From: Plasmodium brasilianum | Taxonomy: Eukaryota; Apicomplexa; Aconoidasida; Haemosporida; Plasmodiidae | Direction of reading: 5' to 3' | DNA length: 64,000 nucleotides | NCBI RefSeq assembly: GCF_023973825.1 | Contig: NC_090120.1 | Location: 1,392,501-1,456,500, forward strand | Shown here: positions 1 through 12,787 of the stretch, in pieces | Position numbering within the stretch: position 1 is the first letter of the stretch | Layout of the letters: each line of letters starts with the position of its first letter | Notes under the pieces: generated by a model | Told to the model about the DNA's origin: nothing | The model's input: only the letters and a program-made list of their open reading frames with translations | Database searches by the model: none | Program-made: the position numbers and the translations under genes

Positions 1-3000
1 CGGGAATGGGAAGGATATGAATGAGGTGGTTAACAGGTTTGAAAAAAATATACTATCGAATTGTACGAGTAATTATGATAGCATTGAGGCACATGACAAC
101 ATGATAAATGGTATTTTACTGCAGAATGACAATTGTGGAAAAGCTGAAACATCTTGCTGCTACCATACTGATAAGCACGTTGATTTAAGTAAGAACAACA
201 GAAACAATTATAATACGAAGGTGGATAAAATACATCCACTTGAGGCGGAAAATGATAGTGATAATAAGAATCATTATACAATTGAAAAAAAAGAGAAAAA
301 AGGAAATAGTAATATATTTTATAAAGAGCATAAAAGATATGAGTTAAACCATAAATGTAATAACAAATACAGTAGCAATAATAGTATTACTAGTAATTTA
401 AGCTTTAAAAAGAAAAAGGACTCTGGAGATAGTGATGATTTATCATCATCAACTGGATATAATAAAAATTATAACAAGGATAAAAAGGACAAATTAAAAG
501 ATAAAAATATAAGAAATTCTAGTTATTCAAATTTTAAAGATAAAAGAACTAGTTCATCTCGAAGTTCCAGTTGTGACTTCATTAAATCGAGTAGTAGAAA
601 TTCCGTAAAAAAATTAAATGAAAATGAACAAAAAAAAAAAAAATTACGAAAAAGAAGTTACGATAGGAATAGCTTTGATAGAAATAGCTACGATAGGAAA
701 AAAAGACACGAGAAAAGAAGGAACGAGAATAAAATCCACGAAAAGAAATACTTAAATAAATGCAAATATAAATACAAGGAAGAATATGATAAGGGGGGAG
801 GAAGCGGAGGAGAAGATTTAAAAAGTCCACACTATACCAAGGACTTAGATTATTATAAAAAAAAAAAAGAATTTCAAAAAAGAAAAGTGAACCTCCGGAA
901 CGAGAAAAAATATCAGCAACAGTGCAACCATGGTAGTGATAATGACGATAACGATTACGGCGATGATAATAATGATAAGGATGATGATCACTATGACGAA
1001 CATTTGGGGGAAAGGGTGGTTAATGGTGGTGTTAATAAACGAAAGAGCAAGAATTTCGCAGTTTCACCGACGGATAAGGTTAATGTAAAAGAGGAGCAGT
1101 ATTCGGGCACATCGTCCCTAGAAACAAGTGAGCATCGAAGCAGAGCTTATAAAAAATATAAAGGTAAAAAAGTAGACTGTAGTTATTATTACACAGATGG
1201 GGAAAAAGAAGGGGGAATTTACAATTCCTGCGAGGACGTTGAAAAGTGTAAAGGTTATCCATATGGGAAAAAAATATTACGAAAGAGAACAAAGAGAAGC
1301 ATGAGTAGGAGTGGGAGTAGGGGAAGGAGTAGGAGCAGTCATGTGTATGATAAAAATAAGGCGGATGATCTAGAGGAGGAACAACTTGAATTACGTAAGC
1401 ATAAGAAAAAAAGGGTTTCCACTGATGAGGGAAATATATCTTGTGAACGAAAGAACATAAGCGAAGAAGGTCAACACATAGGGCAAAGAAATGAAATGCA
1501 AGGAAGTGGGAAACATTTACCAGATGAGGAAGCGGTGCACGAAGGGGATTTTAAGGAATTGGGACCCATAGACAGTAATAACGAAGTAGCGCATGAAGAG
1601 GTCAACTTAATGATTAAAAAATTATTAGTACAAGATAAAGATAAAGATAAAGAGAAGGAGAATGAGAAGGATAAGAAGGCGAATGAACAATCGTTGATTG
1701 CGCGGAAGGCACAAAAAAGGGAATGCAGTTATACTAATAAGGAAAAAAATATAAAATATGAAAAATATTCAACTTGTGATAAGCATACAAAAGGGTACAA
1801 AAATGGAGGAAGCAAAAAGGGGTATTGCGAAAAATACGATGATAAGGATAATAGGAGTTACACTACATTTAACGAATACTGTGAGGTGGAAAATAACGAG
1901 GAAAAAAATTGCAATAAATATAAAAAAATTTATAACGACGAAAATAATTATAACATACAGCGTTATTGTAGTAGTAAGAACTACGATCATAGCGAAGGGG
2001 GAAACGACAAAAATGGGGGCTTACCAAATGGGAGGTGCACAAATGAACTTTGGTTAAATAAGAAATACGAAGGTGAGTACAAAATTGGTAGTTATGATAA
2101 TATGCATGAATACTATAGTGACTACACCAGTGACGATTTGGAAGAAAAAAAAAAAAAAAAAGAGAGAAATTCAATATGCTCAGATCGAGCCAATTGTAGA
2201 TATTGAAGTAGGTCCTGAAGTGGAATTTACCAATTGGACAAAATATGAATCGAATTGTTCTGATAAAGAACATTTTTCAATTAATTTAAAGTTTAGAAAT
2301 AGTTCGTTAAGGAAATTTGTTTTAAATAACGAATTTGAATATAAAAAAATTAATAGCAGTTATGAAAAGGATAATGATGTATTATATGTAAAGAAAAATA
2401 GTATAAAGGGCCTTTCTCCTGATGCAAAAAAGTACAGTAATAAGTTCAATGCTCCAAGTAGTATTTATAATAGTGAAAACAAAAAAGAGGACGATGGTGG
2501 TCAGAGGACAAAGCTTGAACCTTGTTATACGCCAAATAATGATAATGGTAATAATGGAAATAGTGGTAATAGCTACTGCAATAATTGCAGTGATACAGGA
2601 GGAAAAAAAAGAAGGGGATCACGCAGTAAACACTCGTCACCTCCTAACGATTTGAACGCACATACATATGGCAGTAATAATATAAATAACTATATTAAAT
2701 GTAATGGCTCTGTTAGGAAAGGTACTGGAACGGATAGTGCGTACATGAACATAAATAAACACAACGAAGATTATTCCTCTCCGAATAAGGTGCCATGTAA
2801 GGAAGAAAAATGTTGTACAAATAATATGGGTAAAGAAGAAAGAGTAGGAAATGAAAGAAAGAAAGGCAATACAACTTCTAAGAAGAACAAAGTGAGCGGT
2901 GGTAGTAGCAGTGTCGGCCGCAGTGATGGTAGTAGGGGTAGCAATGTTGATAGTAGTAGTGGTAATAATAATAACAGTGCTACGACTTTGAGGATGGGTC

Positions 3001-3686
3001 TAGCACATGATGATGCATGTAGCTTAGACAGTGAGAAGTTTCGTATGTATGAAAAAAAAAATGATCCTTATTCAAAAAATAAAGAAGAGAGTAATATGCA
3101 CAAGATGCCACAGGGATATTGTAAAAAATTACAAGGAAGAGCGATAGAAATGAAAAAGGAAGAACAGGAGGAGATTGAACAACAGCAGCACAAGCAGAAA
3201 CAGGGGGAGCGAGATCGAAACTATCATTTAGATGAAAAAAAGGAAGATGATTATTTAAAAAATAAAAGAAGCTCAATGGAGGATGATATACATTCGTTGG
3301 TACCAAATAATACAACATATGCTCCTGTGAATAACATAACAAGCATTACCAGTTGTATGAAAGAGTTTGAAAATTTACCTGAATATATAAAGAACATAAT
3401 AAACAACATGAACAGCTCATATGAAATGAATGAAGATATTGATATGCTAAATTTAAATAGTGTGAAATCTTTTCGTATACCCAAGTTTTCCATTTTAGCT
3501 GATCATATAACGAATACTAATAACTTTTTAAAATTTTTTGAAAAAAGAAAAGTAGCAAAGAAAAAATGGAAAAATATAACAAGAAATATTCTACGACAGG
3601 AGTTTGAAATTTTGTCCTTTTCAGTTAGTTACCATGTGAATGAAGCTAAAATTGATTACATAACGAATTCACTCAAATTAATTTAG
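1..3686 (+). CDS. Low-complexity protein with RS-like patch, 5' partial, frame break
   Basis: I do not recognise the family. The reading frame is open from the window edge, so the true start probably lies upstream; the first ATG in the window is at 17. The protein is extremely hydrophilic and rich in Lys, Asn, Ser and Asp. Around residues 426-442 (counted from that ATG) is a short RS-like stretch (SMSRSGSRGRSRSS) of the sort found in splicing and RNA-processing factors, and there is an acidic Asp/Asn patch near 950-1000. The frame breaks at a run of 17 A (2145-2161): the upstream frame stops at 2206, while the frame offset by one base continues to 3686. The last 120 or so residues (GPEVEFTNW onward, and the segment ending NSLKLI) are less repetitive and look more conserved. 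Either the poly-A length is wrong or an intron at 2073-2199 removes it, since donor GTGAGT and acceptor TTGTAG are in matching phase. A role in RNA processing is only a guess. Confidence 0.7.
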
Positions 3687-4460
3687 TTTGGGTTGTGCTC
3701 ACGCACGTTTATATACATAAATTTATGCTTGTATATATGTGCCTACTAGCTTGTACAAGCATATGTTACAACTAAAAAGTGAAGCGGCACAGCAGTACAG
3801 TATTACAGTAGTACAAAATTTTCAATACCATTTTCTTCCCAATTTACAGAACTCTTATGTTTATTCAACTTTTAATTATTATTTTTTTAATATTGCTTTT
3901 GTTTGATTTGCCGTATTTTTTTTTTTAAATTTAATGTATATTTATGCTAATCGTAATTGTTCATATATGTATTTATTAAAGTTATATTAATATGCATGCG
4001 TTTGTATTATTCATCGATGTGTTCATATATTTCATTCCCCCATTTGTTTATGCTTCCCCATATTTATGCTTCCATTCATTCGTCTGTTTAATTTTTGCTT
4101 TATCTTTTTTAATGCACGAGTAAACACATGCTTAAATATAGTGAAAATTTTAAAAAAAGGAGGAAGCACAATTTGGTAAAGAAACCTTTGTTTTAGTATA
4201 ATTCTTTATTTGATTATTAAAAGAGGGAAGGAGCGAAAATATTTCATCATTTTTAAAAATTTTAAGTTTTTTTATTTTTTTTTATTTTTTACAACTTTTG
4301 GCATAAACGTGCAAGAATATTTTATTATTAATAAAAAAAAAAAAAAAAGAAAAAAAGATACATATAAATATAATATAGTACTATATAACTAAGTTAAATT
4401 AGCGAGCTTTTACCTTTCAGTAGGTAAAATGTGTAGACCATTTAATTTTACATTATTTTA

Positions 4461-4525
4461 TTTTGCTATTATATTTTGCTATTATATTTTGCTATTATAT
4501 TTTGCTATTATATTTTGCTATTTAT
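4461..4525. repeat. 13-bp tandem repeat
   Basis: About five head-to-tail copies of a 13-bp unit (TTTTGCTATTATA), the last degenerate. It lies about 0.8 kb downstream of the preceding stop codon. Confidence 0.8.
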
Positions 4526-5832
4526 TTTGTTATTATATTGTTATATTTTATTCATTTTTATTTCAGTGTTTTTCATTTTACTTCCTGTCATTTGACCCTT
4601 CTGAAGAGTGATATATACATTTCCTCACATATATGAATATTATGTAAAGTTTTATACATGAATACTTAGTCCTCTTTTTTAATAACGGCACGTGTTAAAA
4701 ATAAACTTTAAAAAATATCTTTATGAAAATAAGGACAATATCGACCATATTGAATAAGAGAAATATTATCACATAGACTTTTTATTTGAATATTCAGCAT
4801 AGCATTATTTGGTTACACGAGTGTGAGAATAGTGTACCTATATTCATTTACGCATAAATGATACTAGCTGTTTATATGTACATGTGTGTATGTGCATATG
4901 AGCGCTTGTGTATATGTGCGTATATGTATGTGTGTACGTTTGTGTACATTTATGTTCACATGGTCGGACCATGAGAACAATTACTGATGTGCCCCTCTTT
5001 TGACCCATTTCAGTTATGTCACGTTAAGAATTAGAGCAGCATATCACGCGTACGCATTATAATTAAATATATATTATTTTATTTTTTTGTTGTTTTTTTT
5101 TTTTTTTTTTTTTTTTTTTTTCTTATTTTATATTTCTTGATTTTTTACTTTTTGACTTTATTTTTTCCATGGCTCGATGAGAAACTAGAATGCAGTTAAA
5201 GCTTACTTCATTAAGTGCTCTAAAAATGGAAATTAAAAAAAAAAAATGGAAAACAAATTTTTTTTTTTTTTTTAACGTTTCAATTGATTCATATTTGCAT
5301 TAAAAATAATTGTAAAATTGTTCGGAGAATATATCGTCTTACATACTTCTAAAAATTATTTTTGTTTCTTAAATAAAGAGTGCTTAACTCAGACTCGAAA
5401 GTTAAATATTGTGAGCATGAGTACTGTTTGGCATAGCACTTAATGTAATATAGTTCAGTTTGTAACGCGGCGATACATGATTTTACTATATATTTTATAT
5501 ATTTTTTTTTATTTTGCTTATTTATTTATTCATTCAATCATTCAATTTTTTATTTTTTTTGGTTCCTTAATGGTCCGTTAATGCACTCCTTAAAGAATTT
5601 ACCTTTTTGAGCGACCATATTCACTATTTTTTATTTTTTTATTTCTTTTTTATTTCTTTATTTTTTTTTCTTTATTTCTAGAAAGAAAAACATTAACGAT
5701 TTTTATTGTGTAAATATGTTTTGTGATGATGGATAAGAAGTTTTTAATTTTAATATTTTAAAATAAATTACATACATGAAAGAAATGAATTTGTGAAAAA
5801 TTGAAAAAATGTGAGGACCACATGTATATTTT

Positions 5833-5874
<42 letters not shown>

Positions 5875-6404
5875 AAGTATGTATAAATATGTATATATAC
5901 TTTTATGTATTTTTTAAGTAACTTCATTTTTTTTTTAGTTAAGATATTTGACTTGTAATGAATTAAAATATAATTTGTTTTTAAAAACATTATAGTTTTT
6001 TTTATTTAACTGTTCTGTATATATTTTAAAATGTTCGAAGATGTTTTGTTTTTTTAAATTTTTTTATTCCCAACATTGAAAGGGCTTATATGTTGTGTAT
6101 TTAGACATACTCACATCCACACATACACACACATAAGGTTTACTCTCGGCAATGCATGTCTCTTGTTAAAACATGTGTATCTCTTAGAGCATGTATGTTT
6201 ATTCGTGAGTATGTTTTAAAACGAGTATGCATGTTAACACTTTTTTTTACATGTGCTAATGATTTATAAAGATATAATAATAAAAAAAAAAAAAAAATGG
6301 CGTAATATTATAAAAAAAAAAATTTTTATCTAATAGCTTTGACAGTATGAGTGCTTTTATTTGATTACAGTAATTTTGTAAATGTTCAGCATTGTAATCG
6401 TAAT

Positions 6405-6535
6405 GTGTGTATGTATATGTATATGCGTGTATGTATATGTATATGCGTGTATGTATATGTATATGCGTGTATGTATATGTATATGCGTGTATGTATATGT
6501 ATATGCGCGTATGTATATGTATATGCATGTATGTA
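6405..6535. repeat. 20-bp tandem repeat, alternating purine-pyrimidine
   Basis: About 6.5 copies of a 20-bp unit (GTGTATGTATATGTATATGC). Every base alternates purine and pyrimidine, with only single-base variants between copies. It lies about 0.9 kb upstream of the CKS gene. Confidence 0.85.
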
Positions 6536-6892
6536 TATATGTGTTTATGTATTTGACGCGTTTTAACTTTTCTTTTTTTTTTTGTGTGTATTTTGGCCTA
6601 ATTACTTTTTTTATCTGTATCCATTTGTAAATAATCTAATTTTCACAGTTCAGCATTTGAGAAGCAGATAATTAATACTGTAAGTAAAAATAAGACAGAA
6701 ATATATTTTGAAACAATATATATATTTTTTTTTGATTTTATGTGCATTTTTTAAAATTAATTATTCTAACTACTTATTTTGACTATGTGAAAAAGGAAGT
6801 ACGATATCCTATTTTCCTTTTAAGCATGCTTCATCGTGTTTGTAAATATGCATATATATATGCATGTGTATATTTGTGTATATGTTTATATT

Positions 6893-7124
6893 TATGTAGG
6901 TATATATTTATGTATATGTATATATTTATGTAGGTATATATTTATGTAGGTATATATTTATGTAGGTATATATTTATGTAGGTATATATTTATGTAGGTA
7001 TATATTTATGTAGGTATATATTTATGTAGGTATATATTTATGTAGGTATATATTTATGTAGGTATATATTTATGTAGGTATATATTTATGTAGGTTTATA
7101 TTTATGTAGGTTTATATTTATGTA
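6893..7124. repeat. 16-bp tandem repeat
   Basis: About 14 copies of a 16-bp unit (AGGTATATATTTATGT), nearly perfect, ending about 240 bp before the CKS start codon. It therefore probably sits in that gene's 5' UTR or core promoter. Confidence 0.85.
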
Positions 7125-7364
7125 TTATGTATGTATCAAAAAGGTCATCAAGTTTTAAAAAAAACATAAGGAATATTTGGGGAAAAAATGTAGAATTCCT
7201 ATATATTTTTTTTATGTATCACATTTATAAATTAATAAAGTAAAACTCTATTTTTTTTAAGATGTGATACTGAAAAATGTAAAACCAAAAAATAAAATAT
7301 AAATAAATATAAAAAAAAAAAAAAAAAAAACATAAATAAAATATATTAAAAATATAGTAAAAAT

Positions 7365-8354
7365 ATGAATAAATCCATTAGATCGCCGCTTAACCAATCA
7401 AATAATAATAATAAATATAGCAAAACGACCAATTGTGGAAGTAATTATAATTCTAATCATAACAACAAAGTAAGAAGCGGAAGTTGTAGCTCTCATACCA
7501 GCGAAAGGAAAAGCGGGAACAATAGCAGAAATAGCTGCATAAATAATAGCAGCAACAACAACGGCACTAGTAACAGTAACATTAATAGTAATAACAACAG
7601 CACTATCAACAACAATAACAACAGCACTATCAACAATAATAACAACAGTACTATCAACAGTAATAACAACAGCAGTAACAGCAATAGCAATGATGATTAC
7701 TACTCAATACTCGAGGACCTGGCAAAGTCAGAAAAAACAAAATTTAGATCGGTTAAAGATAGCATGGATGAAAATTTAAATTTAGAATTTTTAAGATCCT
7801 CAAGTGAGAACTACACTTACAAAATTACATCAAGAGGTAAACTATTTATGTCACAATGTTGCAGTGGTACAAATTTTTTTTTTTTTTTTTTTTTTTATGA
7901 ATGCAACAGTTTATTTGTCTCTTCGTGAGTTATACTATTTTGTAAGAATATGATATTTTATTTTCTTCATATAGTACGCTTGCATACTATTATTATTTAT
8001 ATAATAAGCATTATTACACCAAAAAAATCACATATGATCACACCTTTCATTTATTCATTTTACAATTTTTTCTAAGGCCCCGTTTGTTACTCCGCTATTT
8101 ACAGAGATGACAAGTACGTTTACCGTCACGTAATTTTGAGCGATAATGTCAGACAGTATGCTGAAAACAAAGTGAGAAAAACAAACGCATTTTTAACTGA
8201 ACATTGTATTGTCAATGAATTGCAGATTGATATTGGTAAAGGGTGGAAGCATTTCATGATTTATGATGGTAAAATAAGAGAGCTTATTTTGAGAAAAGTG
8301 TTAACTGCAGAAGATAAATTAAGAATGGCTGTTCATACGCAAAAATATAACTGA
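7365..8354 (+). CDS. CKS-type cyclin-dependent kinase regulatory subunit
   Basis: CKS proteins bind cyclin-dependent kinases and phosphorylated substrates and promote multisite phosphorylation in the cell cycle. The model is exons 7365-7836 and 8077-8354, with a 240-bp GT-AG intron and matching phase, giving 249 residues. The first 150 or so residues are low complexity (Asn/Ser with repeated STINNNN). The CKS fold occupies about 164-235: the spliced segment AIYRDDKYVYRHVIL aligns with the family's IYYSDKY...YRHVMLP, and GKGWKHFMIYDGKIRELILRK aligns with the QGWVHYMI...LLFRR strand. Phosphate-contact positions are recognisable at Arg174 and Trp214, with a basic Arg230. The family's HxPEPH hinge is not visible. 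Human CKS1 has only 79 residues, so the long N-terminal extension is a parasite addition. An alternative acceptor 24-30 bp downstream would drop the AIYR part. The identity rests on motifs I recall, not on a search. Confidence 0.65.
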
Positions 8355-8626
8355 ACATTTTTTTTTAGTTTTCTTTAGTTTATTTTACTGTATTTTTTTT
8401 TTTTTTTTTATTTTAAGGCACTCTTTTTTTATTTTTTGGTTTTTTTTATGTGTGTATCCTTTTACTTTTATTTTTTCTTTTGCTTTTTCCGACTTTTGTT
8501 ATTTCATTTTTGATTATTTATATGTAATTATTTTAAGGGTCCCCGTATAGAGTAACGCCTTTTTTTTTTTTTTTTGTTAATATATATTTTGCAAGTACAA
8601 ATACGCATACATGTACATTTAAGTAC

Positions 8627-8678
<52 letters not shown>

Positions 8679-10022
8679 ATACTTCTGAACGTTTCATATA
8701 AGGATCCAGGTATAGTGTAACAACTATATATTTTTTTTTTTTGTTTGTTAGCATATATTATGCATATATGAGTTAGAATAATAAACAGCTAGCTATTTTT
8801 AAAAATGTACACGAAAATTTGAACTTTTTTTTTTTTTTTTTATTATTATATATCAGTTGGCAATAATTTCATGTTTTCATTATGTATATGTATTTTATGT
8901 AATTTGCTAAATAAAATACTAACTATAAAGATTTAAAATTCGGGTGCAACATTGCATTTAAATATATTTTTTTTAAAAATACTTTTTAATGTTATTTCAT
9001 TTTTCCTAAAATGTGTATGTGTTTGTGGAGGATGCGCGTCTGAACATATTTGTTTTGTTCATAATTTAGAGATTGAACATGTATAAAATATTCCTTACCT
9101 GTTAATAATTATTTCGTAAAATAATAAATGAATTGATTGTTCCAAATGTAAAATAAAGTATGGAAAAAAAAAAAAAAACAATAATAAAATTGTGTCCACA
9201 TAAGAAATAACGGAGTTTATTTGTGGTGATACACGAAATGAGTGAAAAGGCAATACTTTCTATAAAAAGTAGGGTGTAAAAGGGTAGGACGATTATTCTG
9301 AACTGTTCATGCGTTGTAGAAAAATAAGCACTCAGGATATATATGTGTACATTCCTTTATATATATTTATGTACCCATTTAATCGCTTTATAGGCGGTAC
9401 GAAAGGGTATTTGCTTATAGCTTTTGTTTATTTTACTAAAAAGCTTCCTAACAAGCAGATGTTAAGAAAAGAGTACGGATAAGCCCAGTCTATTCCTTAA
9501 TTGTATGTAGCCAAATATATGTTAGCTAATGATACAAAATAAGGAACAAGCAACACCTTATTTAACTTTTCTATTTAAAATACTGCAATATTATATTATG
9601 TCGTCATTTTAACATTAACCAAAGACTTTTTTAATTAAATATGTACTCTGTTCGCGTAATATGAAAATGAATAATGCGAACTGAACCTTTATTAGCTTTT
9701 TTTTTTTTTCTCCCAAATGTGTATATACATATATATATGCATGCACAGGTACATATGTATATGCGCAAATATATATATCACCAAAAACAAGAGAAATAAA
9801 ATGCTGCAAAAGAGCCAATTCACACCCTTCGGCACGTGGTACAGATTTATTATAAAATCCCCACAGAAAAGCAAATTTTAAGGAAAAAAGGGAAAGAAGA
9901 TAGGGGAAAGTCGCATATTAAAGAAAACAAACCGAAAAGCATAAGGTCGCTATCCTACACACGGTTAAAACGTGAAGAGAACTTATAAACTCACACGAAT
10001 AACTAAAAGCGTGCATTTTTGC
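8355..10022. other. Intergenic, no gene seen
   Basis: About 1.7 kb between the CKS gene and the LipL2-type gene. It contains T runs, a TA tract at 8630-8665, and an imperfect direct duplication of about 60 bp: GGGTCCCCGTATAGAGTAAC at 8536 and a similar GGATCCAGGTATAGTGTAAC near 8701, each followed by a T run and AT-rich sequence. Confidence 0.6.
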
Positions 10023-11198
10023 ATGTTTCGAGGGAAAGAAGTTCGATATTTAAGGGTCAAGATAAAGATGAAAGGAATAAACATAATTAACGAATTATTC
10101 CGCCCCTTTGCTTCATTTCCTAACAATGGTAAAATAAAAAAAAATGTGTTATATTTCATCAACTTAACGAAGTTTCATGTATATGAGCAGTTGTTGGTTG
10201 AAGAAAGTTTGTACAGGCTAAGTAGTCATTTGAGCAACGACTTAAATAATGTAGGGTTTGTAATAATAAATAACACGTACACTGATGGAGAACAATGCGA
10301 AAAAGGTGTAAGGTGCGAAGGAGACGAACAACGAAATATGGTAAATAACAAATGTATCGTATTAGGAATAAGCGGAAAAGTTAACGATTATATAAAGGAT
10401 GCTTCTTATGTTAAAGGGAATAAAATATGCATAATTAAAAGATTCACAGGAGGAGGGACAGTTTATATGAACAAGAATTGCTTGCTACTTTCCTTTATTC
10501 TTCCCCATAATTTTGAAAAGGAAAAGAAAATATATCCATCGAATATAACTGAATGGATATTTAAATTTATCTATAAACCCTTTACAGATGAAAAGAAAAA
10601 AAATAGTAGTCTTTTTAATGAAAATTTTTATTATCATGAAAATGATTTTGTTTATAAAACATATGATAAGGAGAATGAAAAGATAATTTTTAAAAAAGTA
10701 GGGGGTAATGCACAAGCCTTTTCAAAAAATTATTTTGTTCATCATACTTCTTTTATATGGTATTGTAATTATCAGGAAATGGAAAATGTTTTATTGAACC
10801 CACTTAAGCAACCTGTGTATAGAAATAAAAGAAGCCATTATAATTTTTTACAATCTCTACAATCATGTTTACATAAAAATGTAGATACTCCTAATTTGTT
10901 TATTCAACAGTTTATTTCCCATATACGAGAAATAATAAATAAAAAAAATTCTGTACAAAAAGAGGAATTTTGGTATTTTAACAGTATAAACTTAAATATT
11001 AATGAAGACAAAGCAATGTCAACATTTCATCTTTTTGATAATGTTCATATGGTTCATGTTGATTTGTTAAGAGATATTTTTCTTTTTTATACCAACCATG
11101 GGAAAACAACAAATTTAAGGTCTACCCATTTTTTGGATGCACACGGGAATAAAGTCCCTGACACGTATTATCAGTATCCATCCTTTATTTTAACTTGA
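10023..11198 (+). CDS. LipL2: Lipoate-protein ligase, LipL2 type
   Basis: This is a BPL/LplA-fold enzyme that attaches lipoate to acceptor domains of 2-oxoacid dehydrogenase complexes. From the first ATG in the frame it has 391 residues; the frame extends upstream only to a GTG, and an in-frame ATG at 10068 is also possible. The family signature RFTGGGTV is at 140-147 (lipoate or lipoyl-AMP binding loop). KVGGNAQAF at 225-233 carries the conserved lysine (Lys225), and VHHTSFIWY follows, then PLKQPVYRNKRSHYNFL. These match the eukaryotic ligase subgroup better than bacterial LplA. The N-terminus is basic and low in acid residues (RGKEVRYLRVKIKMKG), which fits organelle import. As I recall, the P. 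falciparum LipL2 gene lies two genes from thioredoxin reductase, the same spacing as here. The alternatives, LipL1 or octanoyltransferase LipB, fit the motifs and position less well. Confidence 0.8.
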   Translation: MFRGKEVRYLRVKIKMKGINIINELFRPFASFPNNGKIKKNVLYFINLTKFHVYEQLLVEESLYRLSSHLSNDLNNVGFVIINNTYTDGEQCEKGVRCEGDEQRNMVNNKCIVLGISGKVNDYIKDASYVKGNKICIIKRFTGGGTVYMNKNCLLLSFILPHNFEKEKKIYPSNITEWIFKFIYKPFTDEKKKNSSLFNENFYYHENDFVYKTYDKENEKIIFKKVGGNAQAFSKNYFVHHTSFIWYCNYQEMENVLLNPLKQPVYRNKRSHYNFLQSLQSCLHKNVDTPNLFIQQFISHIREIINKKNSVQKEEFWYFNSINLNINEDKAMSTFHLFDNVHMVHVDLLRDIFLFYTNHGKTTNLRSTHFLDAHGNKVPDTYYQYPSFILT

Positions 11199-11955
11199 AC
11201 GTATGGTTTTCAATTTTTATGAAAATTAACTAAAAACGTACTATACAGGAAATGGCTAGTATAGGGTGTCATATAAGAAATGGCATGTAAACGGTTCTTC
11301 ATAAAAGGTACCTTTTAAAAATGATGTGCAGTTCTTCAGTTTTAATTTCATTTTATTTATAATTTCTGTATTTTTTTTTTTTTTTTTTTTTTTGCGAAAA
11401 ATAATTAACTTTATGTAAATGAAAGAGAAAAGGAAATTCCCATCATTATAAACACACAGAAAGAATACAATAGAATCGGATGTAAAACATAATAAACGAG
11501 TTATTTTGAAGATACCGTGTGTGTGTGTGGGGATGGGAGGGGATATATTATCACTCGCACGGTTAAAGGAGAACATACAGGAAGGGTGTATATGCGTGTA
11601 CATATACATGATAAAGACCCAAAGTTAATGTTTGCAATTAATTTTTTTTTTTTTTTTTTTTTTTAATTTTAAAGAAAGAGGAAACGTTCTAATTCTTCTT
11701 CTTGCCTCATCATTGTGTAGCAAAAGTATTTTTTTTGAAAACTTTTTTTTTTTTTGTCGTTTGAATGAAAGGTAAGAATATTATTATCTTATGCTGGTGG
11801 GTGTTTCTCATTGCTATTTTATTTTTGTTGCCATCTTTTTTTCCATGTCTCTTACTAATTTTTTTTATAATCCATTTCCGGCCTCCATTTGGCCCATTTT
11901 TTGCCCTTATTTTATTTTACACCTGTTTACTGCTCCTTGCCTCCCATTCTAAGCG
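11199..11955. other. Convergent 3' intergenic region
   Basis: About 760 bp between two genes that face each other, serving both 3' UTRs. T/A homopolymers lie at 11370-11393 and 11641-11664. No gene or structured element was recognised. Confidence 0.6.
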
Positions 11956-12754
11956 CTACGGTTTCCATTTAATATTGCTTAAATTTCCATGTAACTGTTT
12001 CTGTAAACTTAAAGGGTTTGCCCATTCAGAATTTAAATAAGAATCATCGTCATCGTCTTCAAATTCTTTTTCTTCTTTTTGTTTTTTATGGTAATATGCT
12101 AACATGGCCTTGTAAGTCTCTTTGTCTATTCTTGCTTCTCTTTCTGGGGGTCCTGATTTGGTTGGATGAATTTTTACAATCATTTTAGTTTTCTCATTTT
12201 TTCCAATTAAACTTTTTAAGTATGTATTTTCTAAAAGCTCCTTTCCGGCCCACCACAGAGAAGTTTCACTGCTTGTAATCTCCTGGTGGGAAAAAACATT
12301 ACATATATGGTTTGAAGAAGCGGTAATGACAAACGACGCATAGTACAATAGTAATATGGAGAGAAGTACGTGCATAAATGTTTTCATGTATGATACATAT
12401 TTTAAGCGGTATTTTCCAAGCTTCTCCTTCTTTTCTCTTTTCATTTTTTATTTTTACATCTTTAAAGTAGTTGTCCTTTTCCAATATCAGTCGCGTAGGG
12501 TCATACGAGGGCAGGTTTTCCATTGACGGATAACAAATATATAAATTGTCAACAATTAAATTTAACAATTCATTTAATTTGTTCAAAGTTATCGTAACGT
12601 TTTTCTCGATCTGTCAAGTGAAGGGGAGTAAATACGAATTTACATCATTTAGTCGCACATATTTATGTGGGGTGTATCTGTATGTGTAAATGTTTGGTAT
12701 GTGTGTACGAATGTAAAGCCTATATAAGCGAATAAGCACCCCAAATGAAAATTA

Positions 12755-12787
<33 letters not shown>

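Larger units (their letters stand above)
3687..7364. other. Intergenic, A+T rich, no gene seen
   Basis: This 3.7 kb stretch lies between two same-strand genes and should hold the 3' UTR of the first and the promoter of the CKS gene. I see long T runs (5092-5120 and 5263-5274), an AT dinucleotide tract near 5840-5872, and three tandem arrays listed separately. The open frames here are made only of repeats or homopolymers. No RNA gene was recognised. Confidence 0.6.
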
